Source: Parasponia andersonii
Taxonomy: Eukaryota; Streptophyta; Magnoliopsida; Rosales; Cannabaceae
NCBI GenBank assembly: GCA_002914805.1
Contig: JXTB01000201.1
Location: 16,268 to 80,267 of the forward strand
Length of the DNA stretch: 64,000 nucleotides
Direction: 5' to 3'
This document shows, in pieces, positions 34,601 to 44,332 of the stretch (the stretch's first letter is position 1; every line of letters begins with the position of its first letter). The notes beneath the pieces are model-generated. The model was not told the DNA's origin, did not search any database, and was given only the letters and a program-made list of their open reading frames with translations. The position numbers were made by a program, and so were the translations under genes.

Positions 34601-34990
34601 AATTCTACCTCTAGCTACTGTATTTTTCTTGATTCTAACCTTGTCACTTGGAGCTCTAAGAAATAGCCTACTATCTCTCGCTCTAGTACGGAGGTCGAAT
34701 ATCACAGCCTAGCTAATGCCACAGTAGAACTAAACTGGATACAATTTATCCTCAAAGAACTTTGAATTGTCCAAACTAAGCCACCCATCCTCTAGTGTGA
34801 CAATCTTAGTACGGTCTCGTTAAGCGCTAATCCTGTTTTGCACTCACGTACCAAGCATATTGAACTTGATTCATATTTTGTCTGTGATCAAGTCCTTAAC
34901 AAGGCCTTATTTGTGCAATATATTCCAGCTCTGGAACAAACTACCGATATTCTTACCAAATTTTTGTCTACTACACACATTGTTTGGCTT
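31640..34990 (+). pseudogene. pol: Copia-1 pol (protease-integrase-RT-RNase H)
   Basis: Zinc-knuckle remnant at about 31645-31700 with its second Cys changed to Tyr and a Gly to Arg. Protease: PNSGSTNHIT at 31832, where the catalytic Asp of the family (DSG) is Asn. Gag-pre-integrase and integrase: 32133-33146, with QWHRQLDHPALP, EADLWGSTP for the first Asp, TDWGGEF for the second, and EKNGIVE. Just after the last, about 60 bp of the family sequence is missing and a stop follows. Reverse transcriptase: 33584-34234, with QLDVNNAFLNGDL, YGLKQAPHAW and YVDD (about 34074). RNase H: 34478-34990, ending with RTKHIELDSYFVCD. About a dozen stops; no working product. Confidence 0.9.
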
Positions 34991-35167
34991 TGTGACAAGC
35001 TCAGTGTGGTTTTCTTTTCCACCCTTCACTTGCGGGCCTTATTTGTACAACATGTTCCAGCTCTGGAACAAACTACCGATATTCTCACCAAATTTTTGTC
35101 TACTACACACATTGTTTGGCTTCGTGACAAGCTCAGTGTGGTTTTCTTTTCCACCCTTCACTTGCGG
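34904..35167 (+). repeat. 132-bp in-frame tandem duplication at the end of Copia-1 pol
   Basis: Two almost identical 132-bp units, GCCTTATTTGTGCAA... at 34904 and GCCTTATTTGTACAA... at 35036, so 44 codons are duplicated in frame at the RNase H end (PALEQTTDILTKFLS appears twice). The second copy runs to the polypurine tract. Confidence 0.9.
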
Positions 35168-35171
35168 GAGC
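35161..35171 (+). other. Polypurine tract of Copia-1
   Basis: CTTGCGGGAGC just before the 3' LTR corresponds to the purine-rich plus-strand primer usual in this position in Copia elements. The same string closes the first unit of the 132-bp duplication. Confidence 0.6.
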
Positions 35172-35365
35172 TATTAGAGAATAATCCCACAATCACTACT
35201 GTCCAAATTAGTAGTCCATATATTCTCTCGTATATTCCTCTAGATCAGGTGGCTTCACTTTATTAGTTACCCACTTATATATATATAATGGTTGTAGCTT
35301 CGGAAAAATAGTTCAATACACTTTCCCCAATTTTGTATAAAAGTATATTTGTATTGTTCCTTTCT
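35172..35365 (+). repeat. Copia-1 3' LTR
   Basis: 194 bp, TATTAGAGAATAATCC to TTCCTTTCT. It matches 17102-17308 apart from a shorter TA tract. It is followed by AACAG, close to the AACAA that precedes the 5' LTR, and then CACTA subterminal sequence resumes. Confidence 0.85.
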
Positions 35366-35370
35366 AACAG

Positions 35371-36659
35371 AGACACAACTTTTTAAAGATTCATCTCTGT
35401 ACATATTTAATTTTTTAGCTGCCAAACTAAGCTTTTATATTTCTTTTTATTGATCAGATTTGTAAATGCTTTAGAGATAAAACTTTCAATCTCATCTCCA
35501 TAAATTCTGGAGTGAGTAGCCAAATATTCCCGCTTTCTTTTTGGTGCCAAAAATTTATTAGACTAACAAAATTTGTGCCAAAGCACGTGTCATATCTATA
35601 GTCTGAGTTGTTCACACTTGAAGGCCAACGGTTCACTGATCGAGCTCAAGTGAAAATTTTTGGTATAAAGCTCTGCACATTCCGCCATAATGCTCTTCAC
35701 ATTATGGTATGTATAATATATAACTATCTCAGAAGCTCATATTGTTTGGCTGTCGAGAAAATGATTTGGAAAATAGATATTTAGATATTTAAAGTTTAAA
35801 TTAGGGAAATCTTTTGCAATTAGGAGATTTAAATTTCAAATTATGTCTAAAGATTAGAAAAATTGATTGTTTCGTTGATTTTTTTTGGTCTGGGTTTGCT
35901 ATATATTTGCAATTTTTCACAACCTAGAGCCTATTTTTTGTGCTAATTTGTGCCTCTGTGTTTTGTTTTTTTTTAGGGAGTGGAATTCTATAACTTTATA
36001 TCGGAACACTATGTTATCTTTGTCGATTAGGTTTGTTCCCCAAATCTAAGAACGTGACATGCAATTGAGTTTGTTCCCCAAATCTGAGTCTGTGCAATTG
36101 GGTTGCTATGCAAGTGGATTGAATACATGTGTATTTGGGATATATCATCACTGTCATGATTTTCTTGACATTTCTATTAGGCTTTATTTTGGATTCGATT
36201 TATTTGAAAAAAAAAATCGGTTCTATTTGGATTGTATTAGATCAAGCTTTTGTGTCGAACAATTTGATATTACAGACTTGAATTTTGCTTCCTTAGCATT
36301 TCTATCTCTTCTTTTCTTGATTATTCTCATATTTATGGAGTCTTATTTTCTCAATTATATACAATTTTGATTCCAGCAAAATATATATGTCTGCATACAT
36401 TCGGTTTTGATTTTTTTGGTTTGCATCCAATTATTATTCAAGATATTGAGGTTTATGACTCTTGAGAAGTTTTCTGAGGAAAACTGAGCATTATCATGAT
36501 TCTTTGCAAACTTAAACCAATATTTCCTCCATATTTTTTTGATATTGTGTGTAACATTATTTGGTCTCACCCAAATGTGCTAGCTTAAAAATACTTTTGA
36601 ATCACAGACCACCACTTAAATACCGATGATCTTCTTAATACATACCTGATGTAGAATTT
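35371..36659. other. CACTA internal non-coding sequence
   Basis: Begins with CACTA subterminal-type repeats (to about 35500), then AT-rich sequence with no recognisable exon. The N-terminal (Transposase_21-type) part of a TNP2 transposase would be expected upstream of 36660 but is not seen, so the element is internally deleted or this is intron. Confidence 0.45.
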
Positions 36660-37065
36660 GAGGCGTTACATTATGGTTTACTTAGCATTGCACTTACCAC
36701 AAAAGGCGATGCTAGGGAGTCTAGTCTATTTCCAATGAATGTACTCTGTGAAATGATTTCTCAAAACTTTTAAACAGTATGTGAAAAATCGAGCATGTCA
36801 GGAAGAGTCCATTACTAAAGCATACATAGTAAATGAAGCATTGACATTTTGTTCTATGTATTTGCGTGATATAGAGATAAAATTTAATAGACCAGAGAGA
36901 AATCAAGATGAAAGACTCAGTGCTCCAAAACGACAGTTTTCAATTTTTCAATACGTATGTTGTCTAATTGGAAAGAAAAAAGTCATCCTTTAGAACAATC
37001 TATGTGAGAAGAAAGCTGAATGGTATATCATAAACAATTGCCCAGAATTACAACCCTATCTTGAG
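36660..37065 (+). pseudogene. CACTA transposase (TNP2-like), DUF4218 region
   Basis: Encodes part of the transposase that cuts and joins CACTA ends. The frame from 36670 reads IMVYLALHLPQ, then a sequence matching the family's WMYPFER region with two stops (36721, 36742), then YVKNRACQEESI, AYIVNEALTFCSMYLRDIE and KFNRPER, all family landmarks. A further stop is at 36991, then EWYIINNCPELQPYL. The exon ends at a good donor, GTAAGT at 37065. The next exon lies past the solo LTR at about 39640, so the LTR landed in this intron. Confidence 0.82.
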
Positions 37066-37140
37066 TAAGTTTTACATTGATAATAATTTGGGTTTTTTTA
37101 AAACTAATCATTCCATCATAAAGATAACGATTGCAATATA

Positions 37141-37145
37141 CTCCT
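37141..37145. repeat. Target-site duplication CTCCT, left copy (solo LTR)
   Basis: CTCCT directly before TGTCACGACCC; repeated exactly at 39635-39639. Confidence 0.9.
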
Positions 37146-39634
37146 TGTCACGACCCAAACCCCGGGGTAGTGGCGGAAAGGAAAATTTAATAATAATAAT
37201 AATAAATTTTTTTTTTTTTTGGGTGGACCTATTCCACAGTTCATAGTCACCATTAAACACAGAATTGAAATTTATAAAGAAAACCAAATTTTTAAGAATA
37301 AACTAATACATCATCAGTTACACCTCAACATCAAGCTAGTTACAGACATTTTCAAAATAATTATCTTAACAAGACTTAGTCACGAGTCTTGTATTCACAC
37401 TCCTAACAGTACCAAGACACAACAATAATAACTATTGACTTCTTATGCCGCATGCTGCTCGTCGATGTCACACTGGACACCACCTGTGGAGAAAGAAGGG
37501 GGGGTGAGCACAAATTGCCCAGTAGGTTACCCAATTTTTCCCTTTTTGGGGAAAACATTTTATAAATTTCTAAAACATCTGCATGGTTAATGTTTCTGGG
37601 AAATGCTTCGATAAACATCAAGGATTTAAAACGTTTAGAGAAATCCATGATAAAACCAAAACTAAATATCCAAATCAATACATGTAAAAATCCCAATTAA
37701 AATAATCATAATGCACATCACATAAATCAACACATAACAAGAGTTCTCATCCTCTCATCACAACCAAAGCAACTCATACTACATGTATTGAGTGCTCTCT
37801 GCCTGACATCTATCTCTGAAAATCGGAGGGACACCCATGTGTCAAATCCTACCAAACCGGAGGGGCACCGAATACCTACGCCTACCGAATATAGAGATAG
37901 TCAAAAAACAAACCCCGCGCGGGTTTACGGACTCTCACCGAAGGCGGGTGCACTAGTCCGCCTACTACAATACCGTGATGCCTAAGACGACTCTCATGCA
38001 TGATCATATGACATGTGCAATATATATAATCTCAAAACAGTCCATGCAGTGATTTAACACCTTAGACACGCTCTGATTTTTAACTAAAACCCATTTCGTA
38101 CTTTAAAACCCAAAAGTACAATCTCCATGGTTTTACCAAATTCCAAGTATAAAACTTGTACAAAATCATATTTTAAAAACATCTAGAGCGGTCTACGATA
38201 TTTCACAAATTCATAGTTCATCAAAATAACTATTCAAATAATTTAATTTCATAAAATCACAAAATTTCATTTTTCATAATAAATTCCAATTTCAATGAAA
38301 ATAATATAAAACAAGGAAATTGAATCCCCTACCTCGAAATATTAGTTACGCTGGGCTAACGATGTTCGAAATATCCTCAATTGGTTACCGGGTTGTTCGG
38401 GCAAGATATTCGAGTTCCGTCACGTTCACTTGAAAAATGACTTTTCAATCGGAGTCTCGGATTGTGAAACGGAAGTCACCACTGAATTCAGAACACCCAA
38501 AAATATTGGTTTAGATATAAATTTTGTCAAAATCGAGTCCCGGTACGAAACCAGTTCGTGGCACGCAAAACGGTGCAATTCCTATGCTAATTTATCGATT
38601 TTCGTGCAACCTCGGAAAATAGTGATATTTTATACCAAACTTCATGTCCCGACCTCACCGAGTCCAAATTCGAAATCAGAACTCAGTTTCGAGGTCCCGA
38701 ACACTAAATGGGCTCGAAATCCGAAAAATTACGAAAATACCACTTTTTGAAAATATTTAGGAAAATACCACTTTTTGAAAATATTTAGGAAAATACCATA
38801 TTTTCATCCCGAAAATTAACAGCCTTCTGGATATCGTTTTAACACTTAAAAATCATGAAAATTCATGTTTCAGACTCCTCTTTCATGTAGTATAAATTTT
38901 TCGGGAAAAATAACTCAAATCCGAAATAATTACGATAACACCACAAATTTAAATATTAAAATATATAGCTACAGTAGTCAACTTCTCACCGGAGCTGAGT
39001 TGGAGGCTGAGAGTGGTCGGAAATCAAAGCTGGAGTTGAGACGATTCCAACGGTGGTGGTTGCACGATGATCGGACGTCGGACGGCGGCACGGTGGGCGA
39101 AAAACCGTCACGGCGACGTTACCTTCGGAGGCTTCGATCTCCGGCGGCAGGCGGCGGAGTTAGACGGCACCACCGGGCGTGGCTTCATCGGCGGCTGGGC
39201 GAGGGTGCGGGGCGGCGCATCGGGCAGGGCGGCGGACGGTGGCGGCGCACGGTGAACAGTTCCGTCGGGGTGTTTTGGGGGGTATCCGTGGAGAAGAAGA
39301 GAGAAATGGGGGGTTTTTATGCAATTTTTCAAAAACTGTAGCAGTGGGACACGTGGCGCATTCTGATTCGACCGAAAAATAAGTTTCTGAAATTACATTT
39401 TGACCCCAAATTTTGAAAAGATTCTTTCATTTTAGTCCCTCCTTAATTACAGTTTAGTCCCCGATTTGAAATTTCTTTTACACTATTGCCCCCAAATGCA
39501 CCTAGACTTTATCTTGTCTAGATTCAAAACCAAATTCATTTCAGATTTTATTTAATTTATTCAAAATATGAAATTACCAAATTGCCCTCAAAGCAAAATT
39601 ACTCAATTACCCTTAAAAAAAATTGGATATTACA
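37146..39634 (-). mobile_element. Solo Gypsy LTR, reverse orientation, in the CACTA transposase gene
   Basis: 2489 bp bounded by a perfect CTCCT duplication (37141-37145 and 39635-39639). On the minus strand it starts TGTAATATCC and ends GGGTTTGGGTCGTGACA, the same 3' end as the Gypsy-1 LTRs, so it belongs to the same lineage but another family. There is no internal sequence, so it arose by LTR-LTR recombination. The GC-rich part (about 38990-39340) corresponds to the GC-rich block of the Gypsy-1 LTR and gives chance reading frames on both strands. Confidence 0.9.
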
Positions 39635-39639
39635 CTCCT
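39635..39639. repeat. Target-site duplication CTCCT, right copy (solo LTR)
   Basis: Exact copy of 37141-37145, directly after the ATTACA end of the solo LTR. CACTA sequence resumes beyond it. Confidence 0.9.
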
Positions 39640-40621
39640 TATGTGGTCAACATATGAGAGAGTTAGAGGAGAAAGGGGGATCAAGCTTGAATTATCTCCA
39701 AGAATTAGAGTTTTCAGAATAGTTTCAGAAAAAGGTAAACTTGTTTATCCTTAGTAGTTGTAGTATATTTTATCACATGACATGAACTTTAATATTTGTT
39801 ATAATTGAAATAGGTGAACAATTTACGACTTCTTGGCTCTCTTGAGGCAACAGATGAGTTATATGCACTAGCATCTCAATCTGATTTTCGCGCATACTCA
39901 TATCCTGGATGTATGGTTAATGTAGTTAAATTTCTTGCACATAGTTGTCATATTAGGTGTAAGACACAGAGCAACATTGTTTGTGTATCTGGGAGCCTAT
40001 TATAGGGTATTAGAGGAAGTCTAAGAGCTATCATACATTAAGAGTTGTTTCGTTATATTGTTCAGGTGCAAATGGTTCGACACAAATCCAAAAAAGAAAA
40101 AAAATACAATATATATATATATAGCAAAAATAATATCACCAGTGTGTGCATTGATGCTGAGTGGTACAAATCGATCCATTCATACTTGCCTTCCAAGCGC
40201 AATAATGTTTTATATTGATGATATCTTAAATGGTCCTCGTTGGAAAGTTGTGGAACATTTTAGACATCGCAACATATGGGATATTCCAAAACCAAATACA
40301 AATGATGGTGACATGGTTACCAATGATTTTGAGGTTTTTCAAGACGACAATTCATCTAATTTTTTCCTAGTAGTTGATTTGCCTGAATTAGGCACATTTC
40401 TTTATAATCACAATTATGCCCAACCACAATCTGTACAAAATGAGAAAAATATCTTCAAGATTGTCAAACATGACGACACCTTCATTGATGATGACATTGA
40501 GCCAAATGACACACTAGAGGAATATAACAATGACGAACCTTTGGAGCAAATTCATGAATTTGATTATGAAACTTATAGTGATGAGTTGAAAGAAATTAAT
40601 AGTGATAGCGACGAAATATAA
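39640..40621 (+). pseudogene. CACTA transposase (TNP2-like), C-terminal exons
   Basis: Continues the transposase. A first exon near 39655-39735 reads MRELEEKGG...ELEFSE-stop-FQKK, where the stop replaces the conserved Trp of the family's FPEWF motif. A second exon from about 39813 reads NLRLLGSLEATDELYALASQ and SYPGCMVNVVKFLAHS. A third from about 40058 carries FRCKWFDTNP, FYIDDILNGPRWKVVEHFRHR and NIWDIP, followed by an acidic tail to the stop at 40619-40621. These match the DUF4216 part and tail of plant CACTA transposases. The last 187 codons are open, but upstream stops rule out function. Confidence 0.82.
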
Positions 40622-40969
40622 TGTCACCTTGTTTGTATGTAAAATATATATTGTTAAAAATATTGTTAAAAAAGAAAGAAAGAAAGCACTTTTGATGATT
40701 GAAAAAGAAATTGTTAAATTGTTTAGTAGTTGAAAAAGAAATAAAGCACTTTTGCTTGACTTTATTGACTTCTTTCTCATTGATTCTCCTTAAGTTTTCC
40801 CTACTTTTTTGATGGACTTATTTAGCATTTATTTCATTTATTCCCCATAGTATGATGGCAGTGTTTATCATTTCCATTCTTTTCTTTTTGGCCGTATAAT
40901 GTTGGCATTGTAAGTATTTTCAGACTTTTAAAATTAGTTCTTAGCCATCTAATTTGTATTTCACATTGG

Positions 40970-41490
40970 AAAAGAAGAAATCATCCAAGCGATTGATCGA
41001 GGGGTGGCTGATCGATTTAGGCAATGGCATTATGAGCTGCGTAATATGTTTAAGGATGAGGGAGGAAAGAAGGATAGTGATGCACCAAAGACTAAAGTTC
41101 CAAAAGGAATGAAGACTACGGAAGAATGGGAGAAATTATGTGATTATTGGGAGAGTGAAAAACAAAAGGTCAGTATAATATTATTTATAATTAATCATCG
41201 TTCTTGATATGTAATTGACTCTAATTGGTTCCATTATTTGTAGAAACGGTCAAAAATCAATACTGAGAATAGATCGAAAAAAGAGTATCATAGTCTTCAA
41301 GAAACTAGTTCTTTTTCGTCACAACGATATAAAAAGGTAGACACATGAACAATTGAATACAATAGGTAGTAATCATTCTGCATGTTTGATTTATAAATAC
41401 TATTTCAGAGGGATCCAACGACAAATGAGCTACCGAGTTTGATCGACCACTTTCAAGACATGCACCATAGGATGGATGAAAGAGATTGAT
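40970..41490 (+). pseudogene. CACTA second ORF (Transposase_24-like), three exon pieces
   Basis: Pieces read GVADRFRQWHYELRNMFK and EEWEKLCDYWESEKQK (to about 41168), then KKRSKINTENRSKKEYHS (about 41244-41335), then RDPTTNELPSLIDHFQDMHH (about 41409-41487). This order of motifs is that of the plant Ptta/En/Spm transposase family (TNPA-like second protein of CACTA elements). Introns have plausible ends, GTCAGT to TTTGTAG and GTAGAC to TTTCAG. The third piece ends at a TGA after DERD. The 5' end is uncertain and no full ORF is claimed. Confidence 0.7.
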
Positions 41491-41924
41491 CGCACATGGT
41501 AAGCATGTAAGTATATACTAGTTAATAAATTCCTATTTGACTAGCAACAATGGAGTAATTATTGGAAATGAAAAGGAAAAGTGGTAACTGAAGAGAACAG
41601 TTTTTTATTGTACTATACTGGAAGGTGGGGCTAAAGATCTTTCATTTCACTTTTTTGTTGTGAAGTATTGAAAGGTGGTGCTAGTGTCGTTGATGTTGTT
41701 AATGACTCAACTGAAATAATTTATCTCTCTATTCTTAAATGGTGAAAGTCCTAAATTGCGTTAGTGTCAAGTTGGGTTGGTCACTGATTTTCTATTTATA
41801 TTTTGTAGTACTGTACTCATCTACCCATGTAGTTAAATATAGCTTGATTCGAGAAATTTACAAGTGAGCATATTCTGCGGGCTGCATATTCCAATGACTA
41901 GCATATTACAGTAAGATATATAGT
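41491..41924. other. Spacer between the CACTA ORFs and Gypsy-2
   Basis: AT-rich, with no gene. This is where the right end of the CACTA element would be expected. I see no clean CTTGTAGTG terminus. Confidence 0.4.
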
Positions 41925-44316
41925 TGTAAAACCTCTTAAATTTTGGAAGAATATTTTGGTTTTTTGACAAAATTTAATTAAAAAAGTTAAATTCAAATTT
42001 TGGGTAAAAATGTGAAACGTTTCAAAAGAGGGACTAAATTGAAAAATTGAAGGATGATTTTGAAAAAAAAATTGAAAACCAGGGACTCATGTGTAATTTT
42101 TAAAAAATTGCACTACTCTCTAAAGAGCTGACATGTGACCAGCTCATTTCATCTCTCTCAATTTCTCTATCCTCCCCTGATTCTCTCTCTACTCCAGCCG
42201 AAAAAAATGCTGAGTTCCGGCGAAAGTCCGACGAAACTCTTCCTGATGTCGACGAGGGCTACCAACAGTCAGAAACGAAAGCCTAGCATTAGACGAATTG
42301 TGCACCACCACTTGCAGCCCTGTCGGAGCTCTGTATCGCCGAAAACAACCGAAAAATTCCATGACTTTCAAAGCTCGTCGGTGCCGATTCCATCAACATT
42401 TTGCTGTAAAAATGGTCGAGTTTGATTCGTCTCATCACGATCTTTAATATGGTATATATATCTTGACTCAATATTGTCCAAACTGAATTTTGCCACTTTC
42501 ATCAATTTTGAGCTGTTTTAATTTTATATTTAAATTTTTCAATCTGATTGTTAGATCATAAAATAAACTTCATATTTGAGATGTACTCATAAAAACAAAA
42601 ATTTTGATATATACATATATATATATATATATTAACAATATTTGGTGACGGACATAAAAATTTAAATATAACAGTTTAGATTGTCTCGATTTGCATACTG
42701 TAAGCCTGGGTTTGGTCCAAGCTTGAATCGATCAAACTATATGTCTACCTAGTGTTTTTGGATATTCTGAATTCAGTGGTGGAGTTTGTTTCATAATCCG
42801 AGGGATTAAAAATCAAGTTTTTAAACCTATCAATGAAAAGTTTAAAAACGACGCCTGACCTTCCAAACGATACCCAAACGATATCAAACTTTCTCTATAG
42901 TCCCATAGCACTATTTGGACATTTAATTGAGGTAGGAGTTCAATTACCTACTTTTATACCTGATTTAATTTAAAATTTGCATTATGAGTATTTTGTGAAA
43001 TATTATGAATTAAATAATATTTTAATGAACTGTTGGAAAATCTTTGATTATTTTAGAATTAGACTGTGTAACTTCTATACATATTTATAAAACAGTGATC
43101 TTAAGTGATTTACCAGATTTCCTACTCAAGGTATAGTAACTTCCAGAATAATTTCAAGTGGAGTTTTAAGGCATTGTTTGATTATGTTCTGTACGGTTAT
43201 TACATATATCTTGTTACATGTTGTACATATCATAGGATCACATATGAGATACATCTTAGGCATTGCAGTATTGTAATAGATAGACTAGTACATTTACCAT
43301 CAGTGAAAGCTTGTAAACTCACGTGGAGTTTTTTTAATTATTCTCATTCGATAGGTATAGACATTCAGTTGCCCCTCTAGTTCGGTAGGTTTAGATACAT
43401 AGGTGTCCCTCCGGTTTTCTGAGATAAATATCAAGCAGAGAGTAATTAGCATACATAGTATGAGTTACCCAAGTTTGTGATGAGAGGGTGTGAGCTCATG
43501 GGATGAGTTAATTTATAATATGTATAATCTTGCGATTTTTGATTCTAGTTTGAAATATGTGATTATTTTGGATACTGATTGTTTTATAAACTTGATTTAT
43601 AAATGGATTTTAGAAAAGGTATTAACCATGCAAGTTTGGTAAAATTGCATCTACTCAAAAAAAGTAATTGAGTTTCTACCGAGTATTCATATGTTCACCC
43701 CCTACTTCCTCCCTTTTTAGGAGTTGATCTATTTTGTGGTAATTATTCTCATAGTTTGGTAAGTATGTTTGATATATGCTTGTAGTTCTAAATCATTTTT
43801 TTTGGTTGGTTTGTATTCTATATCATCTTTTCTCTTCTGAGTCAAATTTATTTAGCCAATAGTAGTATATTTACTAAGCTGATGTATAAGGATCATTTTG
43901 CTATTAAACTGAGTACTTAGAATCACAAATGATTTTATATAGGTTATTTGGACATTGGACCTAACGTTTTAATTTGGCTCATTTTTTTTCAAATGTTATA
44001 AATTTAAAAATGTTTCTAAATTAATTAATTAGATTTTGTCCTCCAAACTTTAAATGATGGGTTTCCTTGAAAAATTAAAATTAATAAAAAAATTTTACAT
44101 AAATTAATTGAAATTCCTCTAAACTTTGAGTAGAGAATTTTCTTGAAAATCTATATTAATGAAAGGTTTTCTATATTTTAATTTTACTTATTCGTGAAGA
44201 GTAATATCTTTAAATCTCAAGTACTCAATTTTCTAAAATTTTGTAAAAATTACTATTTATCACTATTTCAACTTCAAATTACTACAAGTCACAGCCTTGA
44301 ATTTTCAATCGTGACA
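41925..44316 (+). repeat. Gypsy-2 5' LTR
   Basis: 2392 bp from TGTAAAACCTCTTAAATTTT to CAATCGTGACA. It contains a CT-rich stretch (42148-42196), a TA microsatellite near 42612, and the TTTTTGGATATTCTGAATTCAGTGG block shared with related LTRs. Open frames at 42135-42425 lie over the same GC-richer zone as in Gypsy-1 and are not taken as genes. Confidence 0.85.
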
Positions 44317-44320
44317 TATT

Positions 44321-44332
44321 TGGTATCAAAGC
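44321..44332 (+). other. Primer-binding site of Gypsy-2
   Basis: TGGTATCAAAGC, four bases after the 5' LTR. It matches the initiator tRNA-Met complement except for one G-to-A change. Confidence 0.75.

Larger units (their letters stand above)
17102..35365 (+). mobile_element. Copia-1: Ty1/Copia retrotransposon split by a Tat element
   Basis: Short LTRs (17102-17308 and 35172-35365), a tRNA-Met type PBS, gag, then pol in Copia order (protease, integrase, RT, RNase H), all on the plus strand. The Tat element (17693-31025) interrupts gag, and the gag frame resumes directly after the CTACT duplication. Without the insert the element is about 4.9 kb, and its short LTRs starting TATTAGAGAATAATCC resemble the Ale/Retrofit lineage (inference). 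Flanks AACAA and AACAG look like a once-matching 5-bp target duplication. It carries many stops, a lost protease Asp and two internal tandem duplications, and is dead. Confidence 0.88.
16876..41490 (+). mobile_element. Degenerate CACTA (En/Spm) transposon hosting nested elements
   Basis: The left end reads CACTACAAGAAAA, the classic terminus of CACTA DNA transposons, followed by subterminal motifs (GGCGAAAGTTT...TTTCATCTCT) that recur beyond the Copia insertion at 35371-35500. The right part carries a TNP2-like transposase gene in pieces (36660-37065 and 39640-40621) and a second ORF like the plant Ptta/En/Spm Transposase_24 family (40970-41490). Between them sit Copia-1 with the Tat element inside, and a solo Gypsy LTR. 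The right terminus is not visible; Gypsy-2 begins at 41925, so it may have been displaced or deleted. The N-terminal half of the transposase is missing. That all the pieces belong to one element is inferred from order and orientation. Confidence 0.75.

Noticed and set aside
38865-39382. Gly/Arg-rich frames on both strands near 39.1 kb
   Set aside because: They fall in the GC-rich block of the solo LTR. GC-rich DNA lacks stops on all frames, and no family motif is visible.
41800-41812. TTTTGTAGTA as the missing right end of the CACTA element
   Set aside because: It lacks the final G and the CTTG before it, and the flanking three bases (CTG) do not match the AGA before the left end.
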